64,000 bases of DNA from NCBI GenBank assembly GCA_017983795.1, contig JAGOAS010000019.1, positions 1-64,000 on the forward strand, in the 5' to 3' direction. Origin of the DNA: Piscinibacter sp. (GTDB lineage: Bacteria > Pseudomonadota > Gammaproteobacteria > Burkholderiales > Burkholderiaceae_C). Below the pieces are notes generated by a model. The model made no database searches. It had not been told where the DNA came from and saw nothing but the letters and a program-made list of their open reading frames with translations. Of the stretch, positions 16,651 to 25,052 are shown one piece after another (the first letter of the stretch is position 1; every line of letters begins with the position of its first letter). A program made the translations under genes and the position numbers.

Positions 16651-17484
16651 TCAGACCCAACTGGCCCGGTAGTCCTGCGCGTACTGCTCGATCGTGCGCG
16701 GCGGCTGGCCGGTGACCTGGAGCACGGCGTCGGTGGTGCGCTCGGCGTAGCCGGCCTTGAAGTAGCCCAGGATCAGCACCAGGAACTCCGCGTAGTCCCT
16801 GGGCAGGCCGGCCCCCTGCAGCCCTTGCAGCATGGCCTCGGGCGTGATGTCGGTGAAGACTATCGTCTTGCCGGTGGCTCGCGTCAGGATGGCCGCCACT
16901 TCGGCATGGTCGAGCGCGCGCGGGCCGGTGAGGTCGAAGTCGCGGTTGGCCAAGGCCTCGCTCGTCAGCAGCCGGGCGGCCACGAGCGCGATGTCGCGCG
17001 CGTCGATGAAGCTGCCCTTGGCGGCGCCCACCGGCAGGAAGATCTGGCCGGCCGTCTGGATGCCGTGCAGCCAGAAGGTGTTGAAGTTCTGCATGAACCA
17101 GTTCGGCCGGATGATGTTGTAGGCCAGGCCCGAGGCTTCCAGCCGGCGTTCGGCCTTGCGCATCGGCGCGTTCTCGTCGGCGTTGGCACCCATGGCCGTC
17201 ATCAGCACGACCTTCTTCAGGCCGCGCGCCTTCGCTTCGTCGATCAGCGGGGCCAGCAGCGCTTCCTGGTCGGCATGCCCGGGCGGCGCCAGGAAGAAGG
17301 CGCGATCGATGCCGTCGAACGCCGCCTTCAGGCCGGCCCGGCTGACGAGATCCAGCTGCACCTGATCGGCGGCGCCGGGCTTGCGGCTGGTGGCCTTGAC
17401 GACCGTCTCGCCCTGGGCGGCGAGCAGGCGGGAGAGTTCGGAACCGACGGTGCCGCTGGCGCCGACGACGAGGATGCGAGACAT
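16651..17484 (-). CDS. NmrA-like NAD(P)-binding oxidoreductase
   Basis: The 277-aa protein starts at MSRILVVGASGTVGSELSRL, containing the Gly-rich nucleotide-binding loop GASGTVGS. VVLMTAMGANADENAPM, YNIIRPNWFMQNF and GSFIDARDIALVAARLL are typical of the NmrA/quinone-reductase-2 (QorB-like) group of atypical short-chain reductases, which lack the classical Tyr-x3-Lys site and act as NAD(P)H quinone reductases or redox sensors. It is divergent from an AraC regulator across a perfect palindrome, so that regulator probably controls it. Confidence 0.88.
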   Translation of the reverse strand: MSRILVVGASGTVGSELSRLLAAQGETVVKATSRKPGAADQVQLDLVSRAGLKAAFDGIDRAFFLAPPGHADQEALLAPLIDEAKARGLKKVVLMTAMGANADENAPMRKAERRLEASGLAYNIIRPNWFMQNFNTFWLHGIQTAGQIFLPVGAAKGSFIDARDIALVAARLLTSEALANRDFDLTGPRALDHAEVAAILTRATGKTIVFTDITPEAMLQGLQGAGLPRDYAEFLVLILGYFKAGYAERTTDAVLQVTGQPPRTIEQYAQDYRASWV

Positions 17485-17547
17485 GGAATGCTCCGGGCTT
17501 GGGGTTGCGATGGTCGGCATCTTGCCGGCCCTTGCGTGAACGCGTAA

Positions 17548-17574
17548 TGGACATGAGTTCGCATTTCATGTCCA
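17548..17574. promoter_or_regulatory. palindromic operator between NmrA-like and AraC genes
   Basis: TGGACATGA, nine bases, then TCATGTCCA: a perfect 9-bp inverted repeat in the 100-bp divergent intergenic region. Its centre lies 23 bp before the AraC start. It probably binds the adjacent AraC-type regulator or another dimeric repressor. Confidence 0.65.
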
Positions 17575-17584
17575 ATCGTCCACC

Positions 17585-18517
17585 ATGGATCTGCTTTCGG
17601 ACATCCTCCAGGATGCCGGCCTTCGCCGCCGGGTGCTGGGCCTGCGCGCCATTCCGGCCGACGTGGCGCTGCGCTTCCCCTGCGACAAGAGCATCGGCCT
17701 GCACGTGGTCGTGCAGGGGCCGGTGCACGTGCACGCGCCCACGCTGGCCGAGCCGCTGGCGCTGGCCACCGGCGACGTCGCCGTCATGGCGCGCGGCTGC
17801 GACCATGCGCTGAGCGTCGGCCCCCGCCTGGCCGGCCTGCGGCCGCAGACCATCACGCATGAACTCGGGCCCATCGCGGCCGGCACCAGCGTCGTGGTGG
17901 GTGGCGCCTACCAGCTGTGGAATGCGCCGCTGCATCCCTTCTTCGCCGAGCTGCCACCCTGGACGGTGCTGCGCGCCGACGCGCGCCCGCGTCTGGGCCC
18001 GCTGGCGCTGGCCGCGGGGCTGATGGAGCAGGAAATCCGCGCCGCCGAGCCGGGCACCGACACCATCGTTCAGGCCTTGCTCGACATGGTGTTCACCTAT
18101 GCGCTGCGCGAGATCGCGGCCGAGCGCGGCCAGGCCGGCCACGGCTGGAGCCACGCCGTGCGCGACCCGCAGGTGCGGCGCGCGCTCACGCTGATGCACG
18201 AGCGCAGCGCGCACCCGTGGACGCTGGATGAACTGGCGCAGCACGCGGGCCTGTCGCGTACCGCGCTGGCCGAGCGCTTCCGTGAGGCCATGGGCGACAC
18301 GCCGCTGAACCACCTGCGCGTGCTTCGCATGCAGCGCGCCATGCGCTTGCTGGCCGAGACCGACCACAAGCTGGAGGCGGTGGCCGCCGAGGTGGGCTAC
18401 CAGGATGCCTTCAGCTTCTCCAAGGTCTTCAAGCGCACGGTGGGCGTGTCACCCAAGGCGTTCCGCCAGCGCGATGCCGCCGACAAGACGCACCCCTGGC
18501 GCCTGAGTGCGGGTTAG
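17585..18517 (+). CDS. AraC family transcriptional regulator
   Basis: The 310-aa protein has an N-terminal cupin-type sensor (RFPCDKSIGLHVVVQGPVHV, LATGDVAVMARGCDHAL; AraC_binding_6-like) and a C-terminal double helix-turn-helix at about residues 205-300: WTLDELAQHAGLSRTALAER, FREAMGDTPLNHLRVLRMQR, then VAAEVGYQDAFSFSKVFKR. ATG 17585 lies 10 bp after the palindrome. It probably senses a small hydrophobic or electrophilic molecule and controls the divergent NmrA-like reductase. Confidence 0.9.
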   Translation: MDLLSDILQDAGLRRRVLGLRAIPADVALRFPCDKSIGLHVVVQGPVHVHAPTLAEPLALATGDVAVMARGCDHALSVGPRLAGLRPQTITHELGPIAAGTSVVVGGAYQLWNAPLHPFFAELPPWTVLRADARPRLGPLALAAGLMEQEIRAAEPGTDTIVQALLDMVFTYALREIAAERGQAGHGWSHAVRDPQVRRALTLMHERSAHPWTLDELAQHAGLSRTALAERFREAMGDTPLNHLRVLRMQRAMRLLAETDHKLEAVAAEVGYQDAFSFSKVFKRTVGVSPKAFRQRDAADKTHPWRLSAG

Positions 18518-18540
18518 ATGAGCTCAGACGCGCGCAGCGC

Positions 18541-19386
18541 TCACTGCGCCAGGAACAGCGCCGGATCGACCGGCGTCGCGTTCAGATAGACGCTGAAGTG
18601 CAGATGCGCACCGGTCACGCGGCCGGTCGCACCGACCCGGCCGATCTGCGCGCCGGCGCCGACGTTCGCGCCGACGCTGGTCTCGATCGCCGAAAGGTGG
18701 CAGTACAGCGTCAGGAACCCCTGACCGTGGTCGACGATCACGGTGTTGCCGTTGAAGAAGTAGTCGCCGGTGTCGGCCACCGTACCGGCAGCAGCGGCGA
18801 CGACCGGCGTGCCTGCCGGCGCGGCGATGTCCATCCCGCTGTGCGGATTGCGCTTCTCGCCGTTGAAGATGCGGCGCAGGCCGAACGACGACGAGTGCGG
18901 CCCCTCGGTCGGGCTCGCGAGTAGCAGGGTGGCCGGTTCGCGCGACGCCGTGAAGCGGCTCGACACATCGGCGAGGTGGACGCGCTCGCGTTCGTAGCGC
19001 GCCATGTCCTGCGGCGACAGCTCGACGTGCCGGCGCGGGACCTTCAGCCGCTGCTCGGCGTAGCGCTTGGGCTCCAGCGCGAGCGCGATCTCGCGCACCG
19101 GGCCTTCGCCGGCGAGCACGCTGAGCGTCTGCCGACGCTGCGGATCTGCAGCGAGCCCGATGCCGACGACGGCGATCCAGAATCCCGGTCGTTCGGGCTT
19201 GGGCAGTACCATCACGCGGCGGCCATCGAACCTTGCCGACGGGCGCAGCGCGGCGGCGCCGAGTTCGACGATCGCGACGCCTCCCGGCACCGCGGCAGCG
19301 TGTGGCAGCGTTGCCGCTGACGCGCGTGCGAACCATGGTGCAGCGAGTCCGGCTGCGAGCGAGGTGAGAGCGAGGCGACGCTGCAC
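18541..19386 (-). CDS. M23 family metallopeptidase (LytM-type), exported
   Basis: The 281-aa protein uses a GTG start (VQRRLALTSLAAGLAAPWFA, a signal peptide with cleavage near ARASA-AT). No ATG is available in frame near the signal. The C-terminal LytM domain has both zinc-ligand motifs, NPHSGMDIAAPAGTPVVA (His-x3-Asp) and GAHLHFSVYLN (His-x-His), with an intervening YCHL. These enzymes cleave peptidoglycan cross-bridges in the periplasm, and both motifs are intact, suggesting an active enzyme rather than an EnvC/NlpD-like activator. It stands alone, between two AraC genes. Confidence 0.9.
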   Translation of the reverse strand: MQRRLALTSLAAGLAAPWFARASAATLPHAAAVPGGVAIVELGAAALRPSARFDGRRVMVLPKPERPGFWIAVVGIGLAADPQRRQTLSVLAGEGPVREIALALEPKRYAEQRLKVPRRHVELSPQDMARYERERVHLADVSSRFTASREPATLLLASPTEGPHSSSFGLRRIFNGEKRNPHSGMDIAAPAGTPVVAAAAGTVADTGDYFFNGNTVIVDHGQGFLTLYCHLSAIETSVGANVGAGAQIGRVGATGRVTGAHLHFSVYLNATPVDPALFLAQ

Positions 19387-19474
19387 GATGATCGCTATCG
19401 TAGTCGCGCTGTGCCGCGATGGCGCTCGCACCGCACCAAGGCTCAATCGATGTTTGCGACTGTATTTGCGCGGA

Positions 19475-19489
19475 ACAACAAGCTGTTGT
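19475..19489. promoter_or_regulatory. short inverted repeat in M23/AraC divergent region
   Basis: ACAACA-AGC-TGTTGT is a perfect 6-bp inverted repeat in the 211-bp divergent region, which contains no other coding signal. It may be an operator, but evidence is limited to symmetry. Confidence 0.25.
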
Positions 19490-19597
19490 CTGGATTGAAG
19501 CCCGTCGTTCTCTCCAACTGGCACGACACCTGATTGCGGCAAGCCGCCCGAACATTCACACTCGGGCGCCGCCAGCTTCGTTCAGCTCAAAGTCACC

Positions 19598-20485
19598 GTG
19601 TCCTCCGCCGTGAAGATCTTCCAGGGCCGCTTCGGCCGTGTCGCCCTGCTCGACATGGACGCGCCGCTGGTCGGTCATGCCCATCACCACTGTCACATCC
19701 TGATCAAGGCCGGCGGCGCGGACAGTGCGTTCAGCGTGCGCGGCGAACGCGCGCCGCTCACGGACGAATCGGCCGTGCTGGTCAATGCCTGGGAGCATCA
19801 TGCCTACGAGCACGACGCGGCACCGGGCCAGCGCACGCTGATCCTTGCGCTCTACATCGAGCCGAGCTGGCTGGCGGATCTGCAGCGATCACTCGCGTTG
19901 GCAGCGCATCCGCGCTTCTTTCCGCAGAAGTGCGTGGCGATCACGCCGCAGACCAAGCGCATTGCCGAGGAGTTCGTGCTCGAGATGTGGTGGGCCGACG
20001 AGGTATCTCCCGCGCGCATGGAGGAACTGCTCTTCAACCTCATCATCGCCATCATCGAGAGCTACTCCGGCTGGCGCGACCTGGCCGCCCTCCTGCGCGC
20101 CAAGCCGCCCGTGGCGATGGACCCTCGGGTTCGCCGGGCGATCGCGCTGATGCGCGAAGACATCGCGCATGAGCTCGACGTCGATGCCCTGGCCGAGCGC
20201 AGCGGGCTGTCGCGCGCGCATTTCTTTGCGCTGTTCCAGCGCGATACGCAGGTCACCCCGCTGGTGTACGCGAACGTCCTGCGCTTCGAGGCAGCCGTGC
20301 AACGCTTGTCCAAAGGTCAGGAACCGGTGAGCGCGGTCGCGCACGAGCTCGGTTTTTCTGCGCCGGGGCACTTCGCGCGCTTTTTCCGGCAGCACCTGGG
20401 CATCACCCCGACCGATTACCGCCGCGCGGTCAATCTCTTCGAGCCACCCGAGAACGCAATTCCGGGGCAGCCGCCGGTGATCTGA
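19598..20485 (+). CDS. AraC family regulator, candidate regulator of the furan operon
   Basis: This 295-aa protein has an N-terminal cupin sensor rich in histidines (LVGHAHHHCHILIKAGG, NAWEHHAYEHD) and a C-terminal AraC DNA-binding domain (DVDALAERSGLSRAHFFALF, VAHELGFSAPGHFARFFRQH, LGITPTDYRRA). The start is GTG 19598 with a weak ribosome-binding site; no better start is seen. It lies just upstream of the 22-kb furan operon, on the same strand but separated by a terminator. Phased repeats after that terminator are a likely binding region. The regulatory target is inferred from position. Confidence 0.85.
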   Translation: MSSAVKIFQGRFGRVALLDMDAPLVGHAHHHCHILIKAGGADSAFSVRGERAPLTDESAVLVNAWEHHAYEHDAAPGQRTLILALYIEPSWLADLQRSLALAAHPRFFPQKCVAITPQTKRIAEEFVLEMWWADEVSPARMEELLFNLIIAIIESYSGWRDLAALLRAKPPVAMDPRVRRAIALMREDIAHELDVDALAERSGLSRAHFFALFQRDTQVTPLVYANVLRFEAAVQRLSKGQEPVSAVAHELGFSAPGHFARFFRQHLGITPTDYRRAVNLFEPPENAIPGQPPVI

Positions 20486-20490
20486 TGTCG

Positions 20491-20514
20491 CAACGGGCCC
20501 TCGCGGGCCCGTTG
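20491..20514 (+). terminator. intrinsic terminator after the AraC gene
   Basis: CAACGGGCCC and GGGCCCGTTG form a perfect 10-bp stem with a TCGC loop, 5 nt after the AraC stop. Only TT follows, so the T-run is short, but the stem is very strong. It would insulate the AraC gene from the furan operon. Confidence 0.7.
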
Positions 20515-20522
20515 TTCCGAGT

Positions 20523-20607
20523 GCCGGACACTGCCGTTGCTGCAGAGCAGCACGAAAGTCGCCGGACTTTTCGGCCAGCGATCGGACGATCTGGATCTTT
20601 GCCGGAC
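20523..20607 (+). promoter_or_regulatory. phased GCCGGAC direct repeats upstream of the furan operon
   Basis: GCCGGAC occurs at 20523, 20561 and 20601, and the variant ATCGGAC at 20581, so three units are spaced exactly 20 bp apart (about two helical turns) with a fourth 38 bp upstream. Same-face direct repeats are the usual binding pattern for AraC-family activators. They lie 75-160 bp before the first furan gene. No convincing -10/-35 pair was identified. Confidence 0.5.
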
Positions 20608-20680
20608 GCTTGCGTTCACGCCTGCCTGCCGCGCCTGTCGACACTGCGTCCCACCGCAGAACGACAAGCAGGAGACAGGC

Positions 20681-23600
20681 TTGCACAGCGACCCGGGCCT
20701 CGCCGAGGCCCTGACCCCACGCCACCTCGGGCAAGCGATCGAGCGCCATGAAGACGCTGCGCTGCTGACGGGCCGCGGCCGCTTTGCGGACGATCTCGGC
20801 GAGCCTCCCGGCACGCTGCAGGCCGCCGTGCTGCGCAGCCCGCACGCGCACGCCGACGTGCTGGCGGTCGATGCATCGGCCGCGCTGGCGATGCCGGGTG
20901 TGCGCGCGGTGCTGACCGGCGAGGACGTGAAGCGCTGGTCGCAGCCCTTCGTCGTCGGCGTCAAGGCGCCGATGCAGCACTGGGCGCTGGCGGTGGACCG
21001 CGTGCGCTACAGCGGCGAGCCGGTCGCGGTGGTGATTGCCGAAGACCGCTACCAGGCGGAGGATGCGCTCGACGCCATCCGCGTCGAGTACCGCCCGCTG
21101 CGCGCGACAGTCGACATCGCCGAGGCCAGCGAAGCCGGCGCGCCGCTGCTGCACGAGGCAGTGGGCAGCAACGTGGTCAACGAGCGCCACTTCCGCTACG
21201 GCGATCCGCAGCAGGCCTTCGCGAACGCGGCGCGCCGCGTGGCGCTCACCGTGCACTACCCGCGCAACAGTTGCACGCCGATGGAGTGCGGCGTCGTGGT
21301 GGCCGAGCACCAGGCCGAGGCCGACGACGGCCATGCCTACGAGGTGCTGTCCAACTTCATGGGGCCGTTCTCGCTGCATTCGGTGATGTCGCTGGCCCTC
21401 GGCGTGCCGGCCAACAAGCTGCGCCACCGCGTTCCGCGCGACAGCGGCGGCAGCTTCGGCGTCAAGCAGTCGGTGCTGCCCTACGTGGTGCTGATGTGCC
21501 TGGCCTCGCGCAAGGCCAATGCGCCGGTGAAGTGGGTCGAGGACCGGCTCGAACACCTCGGCGCCGCCACCTCGGCCACCGCGCGGCTGACCCACATCGC
21601 GGCCGCCCTCGATGCCAACGGCCGCATCACGGCGCTCGACTGGGACCAGCGCGACGACGTCGGCGCCTACCTGCGTGCGCCGGAGCCGGCGACCTTCTAC
21701 CGCATGCACGGCGCGCTCAGCGGCGCCTACGACATCCCGAATATCGCCGTGCGCAACCGCGTGGTCGTCACGAACAAGACGCCCACTGGCCTGGTGCGTG
21801 GCTTCGGCGGCCCGCAGGTGTACTACGCGCTCGAGCGGCTGATGGACCGCATCGCCGTCGAGCTGGGCGTTGACCCGGTCGCGCTGCGCCTGCGCCACTA
21901 CGTGCAGCCGCAGCAGTTCCCCTACACCGCGGCCGCCGGCGCGGTGCTCGACTCGGGCGACTACCCGCGCCTGACCGAGATGGCGATGGCCGCCGCGCGC
22001 GAACAGGGCCTGTGGCAGCGCCAGGCTGCGGCGCGCGCGGCCGGCAGGCTGTACGGCATCGGAGTCGCCGCGATCGTCGAGCCCTCGGTGTCGAACATGG
22101 GCTACATCAGCACCGTGCTCACGCCCGAGCAGCGCGCCAAGGCCGGGCCGAAGAACGGCGCGATAGCCAGCGCCACCGTGGCCATCGACCTGCTCGGCGG
22201 CGTCAACGTGGTGGTGGCCTCGGCGCCGGCAGGCCAGGGCCACATGACGGTGTGCGCCCAGGTGGTGGCCGACGTGTTCGGGCTGCAGCCCGCGCAGGTG
22301 GTGGTGAACGTCGAGTTCGACACCGCCAAGGACGCGTGGAGCGTCGCGGCCGGCAACTACAGCAGCCGTTTCGCCGGCGCCGTGGCCGGCACGGTGCATC
22401 TGGCGGCCACGCGGCTGCGCGACAAGCTGGCGCGCATCGCGGCAGCGCAGTTCGGCTGCCCGATGCAACGGGTGCGCTTCGAGGGCGGCCTGATCTTCGA
22501 TGCGGAGGCGCCCGAGCGCCGCCAGCCCTTCGCGCGCCTGGCGGCCAGTCCGCACTGGGCGCCGGCCCTGCTGCCCGAGGGCGAAGCGCCCGGGCTGCGC
22601 GAGACCGCTTTCTGGACTGCGCCGACCCTGGCCGCACCCGACGCACAGGATCGTGTCAACACCTCGGCCGCCTACGGTTTCGTGTTCGACGTCTGCGGCC
22701 TCGAGGTCGATCCGGCCACCGGCCGGGTGCGCGTCGACCGCTATGTCACTGGCCACGATGCAGGCAAGCTGCTCAACCCGGCGCTGGCCGACGGCCAGAT
22801 CCGCGGCGCCTTCGCCCAGGGGCTGGGCGCGGCGCTGATGGAGGAGTTCCGCTACGGCGCCGACGGCAGCTTCCAGAGCGGCACCTTTGCCGACTACCTG
22901 GTGCCCACCGCCTGCGAGGTGCCCGACCCGGTGATCGTGCATCTGGAGACGCCGAGCCCGTTCACGCCGCTGGGTGCCAAGGGCCTCGGCGAAGGCAACA
23001 ACATGAGCACGCCGGTGGTGATCGCGAACGCCTTCGCCGATGCGCTGCGGCCATTGCATGACATCGCCGACGTGCGCTTGCCGCTCACGCCGTCACGGGT
23101 GCTTGCCGTCATCGGCGAGGCCGAGCCTGCGCCTCCCGAGGGGCTGGTGCGCAGGGCCGAACCCACCCGATTGGCCGGCGGCCTCGCCCTGCAGGCCAGC
23201 GGCAGCGTGGACATCGCCGCATCGCCAGAAAAGGTGTTCGCCGTGCTGCTCGATCCGGTGGCGCTGGCGCGTGTCATCCCCGGATGCCATGCGCTGCAGC
23301 GCGATGGCGAACACCGCTACCGTGCCGACGTCACTGTCGGCGTGGGGCTGGTGAAGGCGCGCTACGAGGCGCGCATCGAGCTCTCGGAGATCGACGCGCC
23401 GCGCAGCTTGCGCCTGGCCGGTTCAGGACAGTCGTCACTGGGCACCGGGGCCGGCAGTGGCACGGTGCGGCTCGAGGCCACCCCTTCGGGCACGCGCCTG
23501 CACTACGACTATGCGGCGCAGGTGGGCGGCAAGGTCGCCGCGGTGGGCAGCCGCATGCTCGAAGGGGCCGCACGCATCGTGCTGGCGCAGCTGTTCGAAT

Positions 23601-23692
23601 CGCTCGGCCGGCAGGCCTCGGGTGGTGCTGCGGCGACTCGCCCGCGCTCCTGGTGGCAGCGCCTGCGGGCCTGGCTCGGAGGCGCGCGATGA
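20681..23692 (+). CDS. hmfA: 2-furoyl-CoA dehydrogenase, molybdopterin large subunit, fused to a CoxG/SRPBCC domain
   Basis: This 1003-aa xanthine-dehydrogenase-family subunit would hydroxylate 2-furoyl-CoA at C5 using a molybdenum cofactor. I chose TTG 20681 because AGGAG lies 6 nt before it; the frame is open upstream but looks non-coding. Residues about 10-800 are the Mo-binding part: RDSGGSFGVKQSVLPYV, PTGLVRGFGGPQVYYALERL, and near the end TPLGAKGLGEGNN, where the Glu is the expected catalytic base. It lacks the Cys-Ser-Phe-Arg loop of CO dehydrogenase. Residues about 835-975 form a CoxG-like SRPBCC domain (SGSVDIAASPEKVFAVLLDP), normally a separate protein. It overlaps the FAD subunit gene by 4 nt. 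The substrate comes from the hmf context. Confidence 0.85.
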   Translation: MHSDPGLAEALTPRHLGQAIERHEDAALLTGRGRFADDLGEPPGTLQAAVLRSPHAHADVLAVDASAALAMPGVRAVLTGEDVKRWSQPFVVGVKAPMQHWALAVDRVRYSGEPVAVVIAEDRYQAEDALDAIRVEYRPLRATVDIAEASEAGAPLLHEAVGSNVVNERHFRYGDPQQAFANAARRVALTVHYPRNSCTPMECGVVVAEHQAEADDGHAYEVLSNFMGPFSLHSVMSLALGVPANKLRHRVPRDSGGSFGVKQSVLPYVVLMCLASRKANAPVKWVEDRLEHLGAATSATARLTHIAAALDANGRITALDWDQRDDVGAYLRAPEPATFYRMHGALSGAYDIPNIAVRNRVVVTNKTPTGLVRGFGGPQVYYALERLMDRIAVELGVDPVALRLRHYVQPQQFPYTAAAGAVLDSGDYPRLTEMAMAAAREQGLWQRQAAARAAGRLYGIGVAAIVEPSVSNMGYISTVLTPEQRAKAGPKNGAIASATVAIDLLGGVNVVVASAPAGQGHMTVCAQVVADVFGLQPAQVVVNVEFDTAKDAWSVAAGNYSSRFAGAVAGTVHLAATRLRDKLARIAAAQFGCPMQRVRFEGGLIFDAEAPERRQPFARLAASPHWAPALLPEGEAPGLRETAFWTAPTLAAPDAQDRVNTSAAYGFVFDVCGLEVDPATGRVRVDRYVTGHDAGKLLNPALADGQIRGAFAQGLGAALMEEFRYGADGSFQSGTFADYLVPTACEVPDPVIVHLETPSPFTPLGAKGLGEGNNMSTPVVIANAFADALRPLHDIADVRLPLTPSRVLAVIGEAEPAPPEGLVRRAEPTRLAGGLALQASGSVDIAASPEKVFAVLLDPVALARVIPGCHALQRDGEHRYRADVTVGVGLVKARYEARIELSEIDAPRSLRLAGSGQSSLGTGAGSGTVRLEATPSGTRLHYDYAAQVGGKVAAVGSRMLEGAARIVLAQLFESLGRQASGGAAATRPRSWWQRLRAWLGGAR

Positions 23693-24522
23693 AGCCGGCG
23701 GCATTCGACTACCAGCGCGTCGAGACGGCGGGCGAAGCCACCGCCGTGCTCGCGCAACTCGGCGACGAAGCGCGCATCCTGGCTGGCGGCCAGTCGCTGA
23801 TGGCCGTGCTCAACATGCGCCTGGCCCGGCCGCAGCGGCTGGTCGACATCTCGCGATCGACGGCGCTGGCCGGGCTGCGCGTCGACGGCGGCATGCTGCA
23901 TGTGGGCGCCGCCGTCACCCAGGCGACGCTCGAATGGCGGCCGGGGCTCGCGCAGGACATCCCGTTGCTCGCGCTGGCCTTCCCGCACATCTCGCACTTC
24001 CAGATTCGCAACCGTGGCACGGTGGCCGGCAGCATTGCCCATGCCGACCCCTCGGCCGAGCTGCCGCTGGTGCTGCTGGCGCTCGGCGGCGAGGTCTGCC
24101 TGCGCAGCGCGCGCGGCGCTCGCCGGGTGGCGGCGCAGGACTTCTTCACCGGCATGCTGCTCACGGCGCGCAAGGCCGACGAACTGGTCGAGGCGGTGCG
24201 CTTCCCGCTCGCGCGGGCCGGCCAGGGCCACGGCTTCGAGGAGTTCGCGGTGCGCCATGGCGACTTCGCGATCTGCGCCGTGGCGGCGGTGGCCGATGCG
24301 CGGCGGCTGCGCATCGCCGTCGGCGGTGTCGCCGACCGGCCGGTGGCGCGCGATCTGCCGCTGCTCGAGGGCGCAGCCCTCGACGACGCCCTCAACGAAC
24401 TGGCCTGGTCGCTCGACGTGCGCGACGAGCCGCAGGCCAGCGCAGCGTTGCGGCGCCAACTGGTCCGCCGCCTCGGCCGTCGCGCTGCCGATCGGGCCCT
24501 CACCACTCGGAGACCTGCATGA
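23689..24522 (+). CDS. hmfB: 2-furoyl-CoA dehydrogenase, FAD-binding subunit
   Basis: This 277-aa CoxM/CutM-type flavoprotein carries the two FAD-binding motifs ARILAGGQSLMAVLNMRLA and RNRGTVAGSIAHADPSAE, then a C-terminal CO-dehydrogenase-flavoprotein domain (FEEFAVRHGDFAICAVAA). It takes electrons from the iron-sulfur subunit and passes them to the respiratory chain or another acceptor. It overlaps both neighbours by 4 nt (ATGA), giving tight coupling of the three subunits. Confidence 0.9.
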   Translation: MKPAAFDYQRVETAGEATAVLAQLGDEARILAGGQSLMAVLNMRLARPQRLVDISRSTALAGLRVDGGMLHVGAAVTQATLEWRPGLAQDIPLLALAFPHISHFQIRNRGTVAGSIAHADPSAELPLVLLALGGEVCLRSARGARRVAAQDFFTGMLLTARKADELVEAVRFPLARAGQGHGFEEFAVRHGDFAICAVAAVADARRLRIAVGGVADRPVARDLPLLEGAALDDALNELAWSLDVRDEPQASAALRRQLVRRLGRRAADRALTTRRPA

Positions 24523-25052
24523 CTGTGCTGGATGCACGCGCCGAACATCCGGTGCGCCTCACGCTGAACGGGCGCGAACGCTGCGCCAGTGCATCGCCGC
24601 GCCGGCTGCTGTCGGATTTCCTGCGTCACGACCTCGGCGCCACCGGTACCCACGTCGGCTGCGAGCACGGCGTGTGCGGCGCCTGCACGGTGCTGATCGA
24701 CGGCGTCGCGCAGCGCGCCTGCCTGACGCTGGCGGTGCAGGTCGACGGCCGCGACGTGCGCACGGTGGAGGGCCTGGCCGGCAACGACGCCGTGAATGAT
24801 GCCCTGCTGGGTGACCTGCAGGCGGCCTTCAAGCGCCACCATGCCTTGCAGTGCGGCTTCTGCACGGCGGGCATCCTGATGTCGTGCGCCGACTGGCTCG
24901 CGCGCATCGCCGGCCGCGGCGTGCCGGACGAAGAGCAGGTGCGCGAGATGCTGTCCGGACACCTGTGCCGCTGCACCGGCTACACGCCCATCGTTGCCGC
25001 GGTGATGGAGGTGGCGCGTGCGCGCGCTGCCACGGAGGCCACGCATGCTTGA
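24519..25052 (+). CDS. hmfC: 2-furoyl-CoA dehydrogenase, [2Fe-2S] subunit
   Basis: This 177-aa subunit has both cluster motifs of molybdenum hydroxylase small subunits: the plant-ferredoxin-type site GCEHGVCGACTVLIDG with a later RAC, and the second site QCGFCTAGILMSC with HLCRCTGY. The clusters relay electrons from the Mo centre to FAD. It is slightly longer than the usual 150-165 aa because of N- and C-terminal extensions. The stop codon overlaps the ligase start by 8 nt. Confidence 0.92.
   Translation: MTVLDARAEHPVRLTLNGRERCASASPRRLLSDFLRHDLGATGTHVGCEHGVCGACTVLIDGVAQRACLTLAVQVDGRDVRTVEGLAGNDAVNDALLGDLQAAFKRHHALQCGFCTAGILMSCADWLARIAGRGVPDEEQVREMLSGHLCRCTGYTPIVAAVMEVARARAATEATHA

Noticed and set aside
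19889-23059. 1056-codon minus-strand open frame opposite hmfA
   Set aside because: His/Arg/Gln-rich composition without motifs; the plus strand encodes a clear molybdenum hydroxylase.
20681-25052. aerobic CO dehydrogenase (coxLMS with coxG)
   Set aside because: Subunit types and the CoxG domain fit superficially, but the Cys-Ser-Phe-Arg active-site loop is absent and the genes are followed by CoA ligase, UbiD and UbiX homologues.
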